Made by a program: the position numbers and the translations under genes. Under the pieces are notes generated by a model that saw only the letters and a program-made list of their open reading frames with translations, was not told where the DNA came from and made no database searches. A DNA stretch of 23,727 nt from NCBI GenBank assembly GCA_902801585.1, contig CADCIU010000043.1:1-23727 (forward strand), written 5' to 3'. The stretch's first letter is position 1. Every line of letters starts with the position of its first letter. Source of the stretch: an uncultured Lachnospiraceae bacterium (GTDB lineage Bacteria > Bacillota_A > Clostridia > Lachnospirales > Lachnospiraceae). This document shows, in pieces, positions 15,305-23,431 of this stretch.

Positions 15305-15350
15305 CAACTTTGCTGCAAAAAGTTGTCAAAAGAACCGTCCCCGTGACACC
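15280..15350. repeat. perfect inverted pair of family A repeats (32-bp arms)
   Basis: Arms 15280-15311 and 15319-15350 are exact reverse complements around a 7-base loop. The left arm is read as the final codons and stop of the HD gene. The hairpin separates that gene from the membrane-protein gene and may limit read-through. Confidence 0.92.
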
Positions 15351-15389
15351 ACCGTGAACCACTGACAATCTCTAAGAGGTATTAAGACA

Positions 15390-16517
15390 TTGAAAACACT
15401 ACGGGTATTTCTAAGGATATTATTCAGAGCATTATTGATAATAGCAATCTTCGCTGTATTTGTGAGTTGCTTTAATCTTGTCAAAACACATAATCAAAAT
15501 ATACATACTCTGAATAAGAATAGAATCACAGGTTTTATCATATTATTGGTGCCCGGAGTTTTACAATTGGCGTTATTGCTGTTTCCGAGTATTCCTTTTG
15601 CTCCCTATATCGCTGCAATTAACGGTTTTTTGATCGGCATTGATTCGTTTTCGGCTATAGCTGTAACATTTTCCCTTGTACCTGAATTTGGTGAATTTAA
15701 AGCATTTATGATAATATTAGCGGTAGTCTCGTATCTTATTTTCCCGATCACATCATACCGCTGGGTTATGGAGCGGCGAAATAGAAAAACAGGATTCGGC
15801 ATATCGGATCCCACAGATTCTTTCAGCAACAGAACAAAGGCGCTGATTCCCCGTGAACTGGAGGGAAAAGTACTGGGCTTTTGTGTTAATTTACTGGCTG
15901 TTCTTTTTTTTATAGTTTTAGGCATTGTGTTCTTAAAAGATAATTTGAGCAGCGGTACTTCCGGCAGCATTACGATTGGCTCGCTTTTGGGGAGTATAAG
16001 TCCTTTTTTCTTGGGAGGGCTTTTATTATTTCTGACGCGCGAGGATTTTATTCTTATACGAGACGGCTTCAGGAAAAGACGCTCTTTTGCAGACGGTATA
16101 GATCCTTCTGAAATGGAACTGGCCGCACAGGATTTTAACAATGCACAGAGGTATCTGGACGGGCGAATCATGCTGGGAGATCAGTACATCTTCGGAAATA
16201 AATCATCTGAATTTGTGGAATACAGAAAACTATCTGCAATTATAATAATTGCTCTTCCTGCCAGACGTGTGCTCACCGCCAATGGCCCGATCCTGGAAAA
16301 TCTGGCAGAGCATGTAGTGAATGTTTATGCCGTACAGCAGGCAGATCATCAATTTGTCGCCAAAACAACAGATGGTCAGGCGTATGTATTATGCGATTTA
16401 CCCGGTACAAATGCATTCCAATCCTATGAAAAGTATTGGGAGAAGGAATTGCGCCCTGTACTTGAACGAATATATGAAAAGAATCCCGAGTGTGAATTTT
16501 GGCCAAGTATCAGATAG
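15390..16517 (+). CDS. multi-pass membrane protein with C-terminal soluble domain, unknown function
   Basis: The 375-residue protein starts with TTG, preceded by AGAGG. About six hydrophobic segments occupy residues 7-265: one near 10-27, one near 46-68, a pair around 72-125, one near 168-190 and one near 200-222. A C-terminal soluble domain (about 235-375) contains a beta-rich stretch beginning around MLGDQYIFGN and ends with a helix. I do not recognise the family. The gene is visibly richer in A and T than its neighbours, which may mean a different origin or membrane-protein codon bias. The repeat pair at 15280-15350 separates it from the HD gene, so membership in that cluster is uncertain. 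Confidence 0.72.
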   Translation: MKTLRVFLRILFRALLIIAIFAVFVSCFNLVKTHNQNIHTLNKNRITGFIILLVPGVLQLALLLFPSIPFAPYIAAINGFLIGIDSFSAIAVTFSLVPEFGEFKAFMIILAVVSYLIFPITSYRWVMERRNRKTGFGISDPTDSFSNRTKALIPRELEGKVLGFCVNLLAVLFFIVLGIVFLKDNLSSGTSGSITIGSLLGSISPFFLGGLLLFLTREDFILIRDGFRKRRSFADGIDPSEMELAAQDFNNAQRYLDGRIMLGDQYIFGNKSSEFVEYRKLSAIIIIALPARRVLTANGPILENLAEHVVNVYAVQQADHQFVAKTTDGQAYVLCDLPGTNAFQSYEKYWEKELRPVLERIYEKNPECEFWPSIR

Positions 16518-16595
16518 TTTCCCCGGTGTTTGCGGCAGAATCTGATCTCTGCAATCAAAGAGGCGAGCGGGACCAGAAACGGCGAATGCCTCGTC

Positions 16596-16624
16596 TTGAC
16601 ATCCGCGGCTTATTTACTTATCAT
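16596..16624 (+). promoter_or_regulatory. promoter of the thiamin transport operon
   Basis: A perfect TTGACA (16596-16601), a 17-base spacer and TATCAT (16619-16624). The expected start near 16631 coincides with the 5' edge of the TPP riboswitch. Confidence 0.8.
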
Positions 16625-16632
16625 TAAAGAAT

Positions 16633-16733
16633 AAATAAATACGTACCGGGGGAGCTTTGGCTGAGAGTGCGGCGCATGCTGCAGACCCTTTTAACCTGAT
16701 CCGGGTAATGCCGGCGTAGGGAAAGGTTTATTT
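16633..16733 (+). promoter_or_regulatory. TPP riboswitch (THI element)
   Basis: The thi-box signatures are present in order: GGGGGAGC, CTGAGA, ACCC, ACCTGATCCGGGTAATGCCGG and GCGTAGGGAA. The closing P1 stem is AAATAAA (16633-16639) with TTTATTT (16727-16733). It senses thiamin pyrophosphate and should switch off the four downstream genes through the terminator at 16749-16779. The 300-base gap before the first gene is filled by promoter, riboswitch and this expression platform. Confidence 0.96.
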
Positions 16734-16748
16734 TGTGTTGGCATTTTG

Positions 16749-16779
16749 GGCTTTTCCTGCAAGGGGAAAGCCTTTTCTT
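16749..16779 (+). terminator. riboswitch-controlled terminator
   Basis: GGCTTTTCC (16749-16757) pairs with GGGAAAGCC (16764-16772) with one G-U, followed by TTTTCTT. Its position just after the TPP aptamer makes it the likely transcriptional off-switch. Confidence 0.8.
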
Positions 16780-16836
16780 ATGCAGGACACTCCCGCATAA
16801 TGCTCCGGGCAGTCACAACAACGAGGAGGAAAAACA

Positions 16837-17139
16837 ATGAACGCAAATGTAGCAATTCAGGTGCTGCCTTCCGTGCTGGAAGACGAAGAGATCGTCAGGA
16901 TCGTTGACGAAGTGATCGACTACATCAAAAGCACCGGCGTGACTTATTACGTCGGACCTTGCGAAACTGCGATGGAAGGCGATTATGAAGAACTGATGGA
17001 GATCGTAAAGCAGTGTCAGTATATCGCGATCAAGGCAGGTGCGCCTTCCGTGATGAGCTATGTGAAGATCACCTATAAGCCGGAAGGGGAACACCTTACG
17101 ATCGAGCGGAAAACGGCGAAACATCACGTGAACGGATAA
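16837..17139 (+). CDS. thiamine-binding protein, YkoF/MTH1187 type
   Basis: This 100-residue single-domain protein of the thiamine-binding (DUF77/MTH1187) family is related to the halves of B. subtilis YkoF, which binds thiamin and hydroxymethylpyrimidine. It shows the ferredoxin-like pattern: beta strand ANVAIQVLPS, helix EEIVRIVDEVIDYIKSTG, strand TYYVGPCETAMEG, then a second helix and strands with SYVKITYKP. It is cytoplasmic. GAGGAGG lies eight bases before the ATG. As the first gene after the TPP riboswitch and ahead of thiXYZ, it probably helps uptake or buffers the transported ligand; its precise role is not established in general. Confidence 0.85.
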   Translation: MNANVAIQVLPSVLEDEEIVRIVDEVIDYIKSTGVTYYVGPCETAMEGDYEELMEIVKQCQYIAIKAGAPSVMSYVKITYKPEGEHLTIERKTAKHHVNG

Positions 17140-17235
17140 CAGGCAGAACTCGACGTAAAAGATCGCGGGCTGAATACGATGTAAAGGGATTACAGGCGGG
17201 ACACTACGAAAAAAGATAACAGGCGGAACATGAGT
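17135..17235 (+). repeat. four imperfect ~27-bp tandem units between the thiamine-binding gene and thiX
   Basis: Units begin at 17135, 17161, 17188 and 17215. Each opens with GATNNC-type sequence, continues with GGCNGNAC-like sequence and (units 1-3) ends in an A-rich GTAAAA-like tail. The last unit runs into the thiX start codon, so the weak ribosome binding region of thiX (AGGCGGAAC) is itself repeat-derived. The copies are degenerate but in step. Confidence 0.6.
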
Positions 17236-18039
17236 AATCAAAAGCTGACAGACAAAAAACTCACAGATCTAAAGTATATGAACAGCAAGATGGCGGATGT
17301 CCTGACACCGATCATCTTTGTAGGCGCGGCACTGGTCATCTGGCAGTTCGTCAGCATGTCCGGCATCGTGCCGAATTACATGCTGCCGTCACCCACGCAG
17401 GTCGTAGGTGCGCTGGTGGCTGACTTTCCGCTGCTCATGCAGCACAGCCGGGCGACCCTGACCGAGGCCGGCCTGGGTCTTGTGTTCGGCGTGGCGCTGG
17501 GGTTTTCGGCAGCGGCTCTGATGGATACTTTTCCTATCGCGAGACGCGGCCTGTATCCGATCCTGGTGATCACACAGACGATCCCGCCGGTCGCCATAGC
17601 GCCTCTTTTGATCCTGTGGTTCTCCTACGGGATTGCGCCCAAGGTCGTACTGGTGGTACTGGTCTCCTTTTTCCCGCTGGCGGTGGGACTGCTTGAGGGG
17701 TTCCAGTCTGTGGACGAGGACATGATCCGCCTAATGAAGTCCATGAAGGCGACCCGCTGGCAGATCTTCCGGCATGTGAAGATGCCGGCTGCAATGGGAC
17801 AGTTCTTTGCCGGGCTCAAGATCGCCGTATCCTATTCCGTAGTCGGCGCAGTGATCGCCGAATGGCTGGGCGGCTTCGAAGGCCTTGGCGTGTACATGAC
17901 AAGGGTTAAAAAAGCGTACAGTTACGACAAGATGTTCGCAGTGATCATTTTGGTCTCTGCTCTCAGCCTGCTTTTGATGGCATTAGTCAGGATTCTGCAG
18001 AAAAAGTGTATGCCCTGGGCATATATCAATGAAAAATAA
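17230..18039 (+). CDS. thiX: ABC transporter permease for thiamin or pyrimidine precursor (ThiX)
   Basis: This 269-residue inner-membrane permease of the SsuC/TauC/ThiX type has about six membrane spans. Examples are TPIIFVGAALVIWQFVSM (residues 19-36), GLGLVFGVALGFSAAALM, and the C-terminal VIILVSALSLLLMALVRI. The cytoplasmic coupling helix (EAA-type loop) lies near DEDMIRLMKSMKATRWQIF (about 163-181), followed by the HVKMPAAMGQFFAGLKIA turn. It should form the channel through which the ThiY-bound ligand passes, powered by ThiZ. The thiXYZ naming follows the established link of this transporter with TPP riboswitches and formylaminopyrimidine/HMP uptake. The substrate is therefore inferred from regulation and neighbours. 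Confidence 0.88.
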   Translation: MSNQKLTDKKLTDLKYMNSKMADVLTPIIFVGAALVIWQFVSMSGIVPNYMLPSPTQVVGALVADFPLLMQHSRATLTEAGLGLVFGVALGFSAAALMDTFPIARRGLYPILVITQTIPPVAIAPLLILWFSYGIAPKVVLVVLVSFFPLAVGLLEGFQSVDEDMIRLMKSMKATRWQIFRHVKMPAAMGQFFAGLKIAVSYSVVGAVIAEWLGGFEGLGVYMTRVKKAYSYDKMFAVIILVSALSLLLMALVRILQKKCMPWAYINEK

Positions 18040-18066
18040 CGGAAAAACAAATATAAGGAGAAGGCG

Positions 18067-19227
18067 ATGAAAATGAGATTAAGAAAGAGAATGACAGCCG
18101 CTGTTTTGGCACTTGTCACCGCCATGGCGCTCGCGGCATGCGGAAGCGGGGCATCACAGAAGCCGGAAGAAACGCCTGCAGAAGAAGCGGCGGAAGCTCC
18201 GGCTGACACAGCAGCAGAAGCGCCTGCAGAAGAAGCGGCGGAAGCTCCGGCTGACGCAGCAGCAGAAACTCCTGCAGATACAGCAGCGGAAACTCCTGCA
18301 GATGCAGCAGCAGAGACCCCGGCAGAGCTCAAAGAGATCACCCTGGTGCTGGACTGGACGCCCAATACCAATCATACAGGGTTCTATGTCGCCCAGGCGC
18401 AGGGATATTTTGAAGAGGCCGGGCTGAAAGTGAATATCATCCAGCCGCCGGAGGACGGTGCCGTCATGATGGTCGCGTCCGGAAACGCGGAGTTCTGCAT
18501 CGATTTCCAGGACTACCTGGCGCCGGTATTTGCCTCCAAAGACACATATCCCGTCACGGCCGTTGCGGCCCTGATCCAGCACAATACTTCCGGCATCGTT
18601 TCGCTCAAGGAAGACGGCATCGACACGCCGAAGGGACTTGAGGGCAAGAATTACGCCACATGGGAGCTTCCGGTCGAACAGGCGATGCTCAAGAACATCG
18701 TGGAAGCGGACGGCGGCGACTTCTCCAAGGTCAACCTGATCCCGGAATATATCACAGATGTAGTGAGCGCACTGAATCAAAATATTGACGCCGTCTGGAT
18801 CTACTATGCCTGGGACGGCATTGCCGCGGAGAGGGCCGGACTCGATACCAATATGATCTATTTCAAAGACATCACGCCGGAATTTGATTATTACAGCCCG
18901 GTGATCGTGGCCAACACGGATTTTCTGGCCAATGATCCCGAGACAGCCAAGGCTTTTCTCGCAGCCGCAGCCAAAGGCTACGAATTTGCCATCAATGATC
19001 CGGAAGCGGCAGCGAAGATCCTGTGTGAGCAGGTCCCGGAACTGGATCCCGAGATGGTCACACAGAGCCAGCAGTGGCTCGCAGACCAGTATATAGCGGA
19101 TGCCTCTAAGTGGGGATATATCGATCCCGCGCGCTGGGACGCATTTTATGCATGGCTGTACAACAACGGACTGTCGGAAGAGATTCCGGCAGGTACCGGC
19201 TTCACCAATGATTATCTTCCGGAGTAA
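18067..19227 (+). CDS. thiY: substrate-binding lipoprotein of the thiamin precursor transporter (ThiY, NMT1/THI5-like)
   Basis: The 386-residue protein has a lipoprotein signal peptide with lipobox LAAC (lipidated Cys25) and an Ala/Pro/Glu-rich tandem-repeat linker (about 33-88). The NMT1/THI5-like binding domain follows. Its hallmark LDWTPNTNHTGFYVAQAQGY begins at residue 95. Relatives bind formylaminopyrimidine or hydroxymethylpyrimidine precursors of thiamin outside the membrane and deliver them to the ThiX permease. AAGGAG lies six bases before ATG 18067; another ATG follows two codons later. The linker is unusually long and repetitive, probably spacing the domain from the membrane through the wall. 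It sits 27 bases after thiX in the riboswitch-controlled operon. Confidence 0.9.
   Translation: MKMRLRKRMTAAVLALVTAMALAACGSGASQKPEETPAEEAAEAPADTAAEAPAEEAAEAPADAAAETPADTAAETPADAAAETPAELKEITLVLDWTPNTNHTGFYVAQAQGYFEEAGLKVNIIQPPEDGAVMMVASGNAEFCIDFQDYLAPVFASKDTYPVTAVAALIQHNTSGIVSLKEDGIDTPKGLEGKNYATWELPVEQAMLKNIVEADGGDFSKVNLIPEYITDVVSALNQNIDAVWIYYAWDGIAAERAGLDTNMIYFKDITPEFDYYSPVIVANTDFLANDPETAKAFLAAAAKGYEFAINDPEAAAKILCEQVPELDPEMVTQSQQWLADQYIADASKWGYIDPARWDAFYAWLYNNGLSEEIPAGTGFTNDYLPE
18163..18330 (+). repeat. tandem repeats encoding the ThiY Ala/Pro/Glu linker
   Basis: Units of about 24-48 bp built around GAAGCTCCGGCTGAC and CCTGCAGA strings encode EAPADTAA / ETPADAAA-type octads. The two longest stretches are nearly identical, so the linker could vary in length by slippage. 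Confidence 0.8.
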
Positions 19228-19236
19228 GCCTTTCAA

Positions 19237-19986
19237 ATGGACGTACTGCACGCAAATCATATCTCAAAATCATATGGAGAGAAGAAGATCCTGGGAGACA
19301 TCCACCTGCATCTGGCGGACGGCGAACTGGTTTGCATTCTCGGTGTGAGCGGTGTCGGAAAGACCACACTGTTCAACATCTTGTCAGGTTTGCTCATGCC
19401 GGACTCCGGCAGTGTGGAGCTTGCGGATGAGAACGGCGTATTCAGGAATATATCGGGGGAAACGGGGCATCTGAGCTATATGCTTCAGAAGGATATGTTG
19501 CTCCCACATAAAACGATCCTGAACAATGTGGCCCTGCCTCTTGTTCTGAAAGGAATGAAGGCCCGGGAAGCAGGAGAGATCGCTCGTCCCTATTTTGACC
19601 AGTTCGGACTGGAAGGGACAGAAGACAAATATCCCGCGCAGCTCTCCGGCGGCATGCGGCAGAGAGCCGCGCTGCTGCGGACATGGCTGTGCCGTAACCG
19701 CGTGGCGCTTCTGGATGAGCCGTTCAGCGCGCTGGATACGCTGACGCGAGCGTCCCTCCAGGAATGGTATCTGGGAGTAATGGAGGAGATCCGTCTGTCG
19801 ACCCTCTTTATCACACACGATATCGATGAAGCAATCTTTTTGTCGGACCGGATCTATATCATGAAAGGGAGACCTGCCGTGCTCTCCGATGAGATCATCA
19901 TCGGGACCGGCAGGCCGCGGAACAGGGATTTCATGCTGTCGGAAGAGTTTCTGGCCTACAAGAAACAGATCCGGGAGATCATATAA
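19237..19986 (+). CDS. thiZ: ABC transporter ATP-binding protein (ThiZ)
   Basis: The 249-residue cytoplasmic ATPase should power the ThiXY importer. All nucleotide-binding motifs are intact: Walker A GVSGVGKTT from residue 36, Q-loop Gln84 in YMLQKD, signature LSGGMRQR from 136, Walker B VALLDEP (Asp160, catalytic Glu161), D-loop SALD, and switch His194 in THDIDEA. It resembles the SsuB/TauB/ThiZ class that pairs with ThiX-type permeases. The start lies nine bases after the thiY stop. The GGAG of the ribosome binding site falls within the last thiY codons, so translation is probably coupled. A terminator follows. Confidence 0.93.
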   Translation: MDVLHANHISKSYGEKKILGDIHLHLADGELVCILGVSGVGKTTLFNILSGLLMPDSGSVELADENGVFRNISGETGHLSYMLQKDMLLPHKTILNNVALPLVLKGMKAREAGEIARPYFDQFGLEGTEDKYPAQLSGGMRQRAALLRTWLCRNRVALLDEPFSALDTLTRASLQEWYLGVMEEIRLSTLFITHDIDEAIFLSDRIYIMKGRPAVLSDEIIIGTGRPRNRDFMLSEEFLAYKKQIREII

Positions 19987-20023
19987 GTTTAGTGAGCCGC
20001 ATATTCAATCGCAGCAGTGATCT

Positions 20024-20058
20024 GCCATTCGCCTTTGGGTGGATGGCATTTTTCATTT
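20024..20058 (+). terminator. terminator of the thiamin operon
   Basis: Stem 20024-20033 with 20038-20047 (10 pairs, two of them G-U, loop TTTG) is followed by ATTTTTCATTT. It ends the transcript that starts at the promoter near 16596. Confidence 0.8.
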
Positions 20059-20136
20059 GTGGTAAGATTAAAAGATATTATACGTTTGAATTAGACACAT
20101 TTTAAGAGACACATTCTAAGAAAGGATACGGACACT

Positions 20137-23100
20137 ATGAAAGCATCATCCAGATTTCTGTCTCTGTTCCTCGTGATCATGATGATACTCAGCTGCAGCG
20201 CCTGTGCCGCCGCGACCGGTGCTGATACAGCGGCCGGAGAGAAAACGACCGGGGAGGAAGCGGTCGGGGAGGAAACAGCGGGGGAGAACACGGCCGGTGA
20301 GGATCTTTCCGCCGGAGCGGACAGCACGACCGAGCTCTTTTTGCCCCTGACGGAGAAAACCAGCAAATCGCTGGCCTTCCCTCTCACCGAAGAACAAGCT
20401 GCTTTGGTTGAGAAGGCCGGTGCGGACAAGGTGACCTGGACTCTCCACCGCCTTGCACCGTACGCAAACCCCGCGGATGGGAATTTCATCCCCCTTCACG
20501 GAGAAGAAAAGATGTACCCGAACGAAAAGGAAACGATCGACTTCGCGACGATCAGATTCAATGATGCGAACGAATATGGTCAGCCTTTTTCCATGGAGCG
20601 CTTCGAGACTACGCTGGACGGTTCCACACTGAAACTAGATTTCACCACCACTCCTGTCAAGACCGGCAGTAATAATAGTATACCCCATGAAAGCGGCGGC
20701 AGGTTTTTGGACATCTGCGGCGAGTTTACGCTTACCGCTGAACTGGACGGAGTCACTTTGGCTTCCACCACGCACGTTACCATCAAGCCATACGCCTCTT
20801 TCCACACCATGTGGGAGATGTTTGATGAGCTGCAGCGGCTCGCCGGAGAAGGAGATGACGACAGCGCTACACCCACGCCATACGTGGAGTACGGCGTGAT
20901 GGGTAAGTCCTGCCTTGGCTATGACATGCCCTACCTCATCGTTGCACGCGACAGCGCAGCTGTAGAAAAATGGCTGGATCTCTCGGAGCGGGCTGAGGAA
21001 ACCGGAACCGCAGTGACCCTGGAGCTCCAAAACGCCGGAGACGATGACTATCAGGTACCTGTCCTGTATTCCAACGTCCACGCCAACGAGGTTGCGGCGG
21101 CGGATGCGGTACTGGAATTTTCCCGGCAGCTGATTGAGGAGCCTTCCATCGAATACACGAAGCTCACCGGCTTCACTGAGGAAGGAAAGGCTAAACTCGA
21201 GCAGCAGCGAAAGGAAATGGGGTTGTACACGCCGAAGCTGATCGAAGATAAGTGCAATTATCTGGGTTCCATTTGGCCCAGTATAATGATGGATTCCGGC
21301 GTGGTGGACGGGTTCGAGAGTTATTACACATCCGAAAAGACCACCATTAATGTGGCAGAGCTTCTGGACGATGTTTTTTTCATCCTCGTGCCGGAGGAGA
21401 ATGTAGATGCGCGCATGCTCTACACCCGCAATTCCGCCAACGGCCATAATCTCAACAGGGACAACAGCTTCCAGGTCATGCCGGAGACACAGAACATGCA
21501 GCATCTGATTGGTACCTATGATCCTGTCACTTTCCTGGAGCTTCACGGACTGTTGGAGCCGTTTCAGATAGAGCCCGCCATTCCGCCCCATCAGCCCAAC
21601 CTTGAGTACGACGTGATCGCCAGAAATCAGATGGCCGGCGGGGAAGCATTCGGTGCGGCGGCCGTGGCCAATAACCCGCTTTACCAGAGCTATGTGTCAG
21701 AGATGCGCGACTACATGTACTACGACGAGAACGGTACGCCGTTCTGGTTAAATGGCGGAAATGATTATCATACGATCTTTACCCCGACCTATGCCATGCT
21801 CCATGGCTGTGTCGGATACACCGCTGAGCTGCCCGCATACTCCGAGACCACTCGTGTGGCAGCTACCTACGGGCTTTGGGGGATGGCTGATTATGTGGCC
21901 GCCAACAAAGAGAGCTACTTCGCAAATCTTGCGGAGATCTACGACCGCGGCATAGAGAACCGGAACTCCGATGCTGAGATCGGTCCCTGGCTCACGGATG
22001 CGCATGACAATATCGGTGCCGAAGCAGAGATCTTCCGTCCTGCCCATACAGGGGAAGGAGAGAACGGACAGTTCTTCCCCGAGTGTTATCTGATTCCTCT
22101 GGATGCGGAGAACCAGACCAATCTTCAAGCGGCCTTTGAAATGATCGAATACCTGACCCGCAACGACGTAAAGGTCAGCATTGCCGGCTCTCCTGTAACC
22201 GCGGACGGGAAGACCCTGCCCGCCGGGACCGCCGTGGTTTCCATGTACCAGGCGAAGCGGTCTGTGGCCAACATGGCACTTTTCAGAGAGCCTTTGATCA
22301 CAGGCTGGGAGACTATGTCTAATGGAGCCAGCGGATCCTTCAATTACATCCGCGGCTTCGACATGGTTACTTGTGTGAAGCCTGCGGAATACGATGCGAT
22401 CGCAGACGCTTTGGACCGGACACTGACCTATGATACGCTGCAGCCTTTCCTTGAGGAGAACGCTGTATCTCAGTTTTCCGGTGAGGAGGGAGGGGATGTG
22501 ATCATCTCCAATGCTTCTGAGAGTTCAACCGCAGCTGTGAACGCGCTCCTGGGTGCCGGCAAACAGGTCGGTATGATCACCGAAGGCGCGTACAAGGGCG
22601 ATTTTATCTGCTCCTATGAGGACTGGCAGTCTGTGTCTGCCGATCACATTCTCACAGGCACCGGCGTGAAGGATCCGGATCTTACTGCCTATGTCATCGA
22701 AAAGACGCCAACGGTCTACATCAGTGGCACAAAGGAAGCGCTTACACCTTCTCCTGACGGCTACGTGTACAACACCCTCGTAACCGTTTCCTCTGATTAC
22801 AACAATGAACGGATCGCAATGGAACTGATGGGTTTTGGCACCACTGAGGACGTCGCCGCGGCGGACGCGGTGGTGGGCGGCTACGGTCTGGACGAGGAGA
22901 GCCTTGCCGCTGTGCAGAACGGGGTTCCCTATGTGGGCTTCACCCAAAATGCCGTGGAGATCGTCCAGGAATCCCTCCTTCCCGGTATTCAGACCGGCTC
23001 CGCTGACGGAGTTGACTGCCTGGGCTATGTAACCTATCCAGAGGAAACTCTTGTCAATGCAAGTTATATCAAGGACGGGGATGACGTATTCTACGCCATC

Positions 23101-23403
23101 GGTACCAACTTTTTCACGGCTCTGCCCGAAGGTTCTAAGATCCTTGTGCAGCGTGACGGCAGCCGCGCTCCTTTGGAAGGCGTATTTCATGGTGATGATG
23201 AGAGCACGGACGCTTTCCTGAACGGCATCATGGGATTCTCTTATGAGGGCAAAGACAAAGACGGAAAAGACGTGAATATAACACTCTTTGCAAACTCCAT
23301 GACCGAAAGCGGTCATCAGAGAGATGAGTACGCCTTCATCAGCAACGCGCTCTTCGCGAGTTTCCTCACCCAGACGCCCTATGTGACTGCTGCCGGGAAA
23401 TAA
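20137..23403 (+). CDS. large M14-type zinc carboxypeptidase lipoprotein
   Basis: This 1088-residue exported protein has a lipoprotein-type signal peptide (likely lipidated Cys23 in SCSAC) and a Gly/Glu/Thr-rich repetitive linker (about 28-65). The peptidase M14 domain shows zinc ligands His315 and Glu318 in NVHANE, substrate-binding NLNRD around 438-442, the third ligand His470 in FLELHG, and the probable catalytic Glu564 in YTAELPAY. A long C-terminal region (about 680-1088) contains Rossmann-like strands such as GGDVIISNAS and GKQVGMITEG. Related proteins trim peptides or murein stems at the cell surface; the substrate here is unknown. AAAGGA precedes the ATG by about 11 bases. It stands as a single gene between two terminators. 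Confidence 0.85.
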   Translation: MKASSRFLSLFLVIMMILSCSACAAATGADTAAGEKTTGEEAVGEETAGENTAGEDLSAGADSTTELFLPLTEKTSKSLAFPLTEEQAALVEKAGADKVTWTLHRLAPYANPADGNFIPLHGEEKMYPNEKETIDFATIRFNDANEYGQPFSMERFETTLDGSTLKLDFTTTPVKTGSNNSIPHESGGRFLDICGEFTLTAELDGVTLASTTHVTIKPYASFHTMWEMFDELQRLAGEGDDDSATPTPYVEYGVMGKSCLGYDMPYLIVARDSAAVEKWLDLSERAEETGTAVTLELQNAGDDDYQVPVLYSNVHANEVAAADAVLEFSRQLIEEPSIEYTKLTGFTEEGKAKLEQQRKEMGLYTPKLIEDKCNYLGSIWPSIMMDSGVVDGFESYYTSEKTTINVAELLDDVFFILVPEENVDARMLYTRNSANGHNLNRDNSFQVMPETQNMQHLIGTYDPVTFLELHGLLEPFQIEPAIPPHQPNLEYDVIARNQMAGGEAFGAAAVANNPLYQSYVSEMRDYMYYDENGTPFWLNGGNDYHTIFTPTYAMLHGCVGYTAELPAYSETTRVAATYGLWGMADYVAANKESYFANLAEIYDRGIENRNSDAEIGPWLTDAHDNIGAEAEIFRPAHTGEGENGQFFPECYLIPLDAENQTNLQAAFEMIEYLTRNDVKVSIAGSPVTADGKTLPAGTAVVSMYQAKRSVANMALFREPLITGWETMSNGASGSFNYIRGFDMVTCVKPAEYDAIADALDRTLTYDTLQPFLEENAVSQFSGEEGGDVIISNASESSTAAVNALLGAGKQVGMITEGAYKGDFICSYEDWQSVSADHILTGTGVKDPDLTAYVIEKTPTVYISGTKEALTPSPDGYVYNTLVTVSSDYNNERIAMELMGFGTTEDVAAADAVVGGYGLDEESLAAVQNGVPYVGFTQNAVEIVQESLLPGIQTGSADGVDCLGYVTYPEETLVNASYIKDGDDVFYAIGTNFFTALPEGSKILVQRDGSRAPLEGVFHGDDESTDAFLNGIMGFSYEGKDKDGKDVNITLFANSMTESGHQRDEYAFISNALFASFLTQTPYVTAAGK

Positions 23404-23431
23404 GAAATAAACTGAATATGCAAGATGAACG

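Noticed and set aside
251..15350. CRISPR array or integron-type array from the repeated 30-mers
   Set aside because: Copies are scattered in both orientations, lack regular unique spacers, have palindromic arms, and no cas or integrase gene is present.
18154..19260. 368-codon minus-strand frame opposite thiY
   Set aside because: It is a Cys/Arg-rich antisense shadow of the ThiY linker and binding domain.
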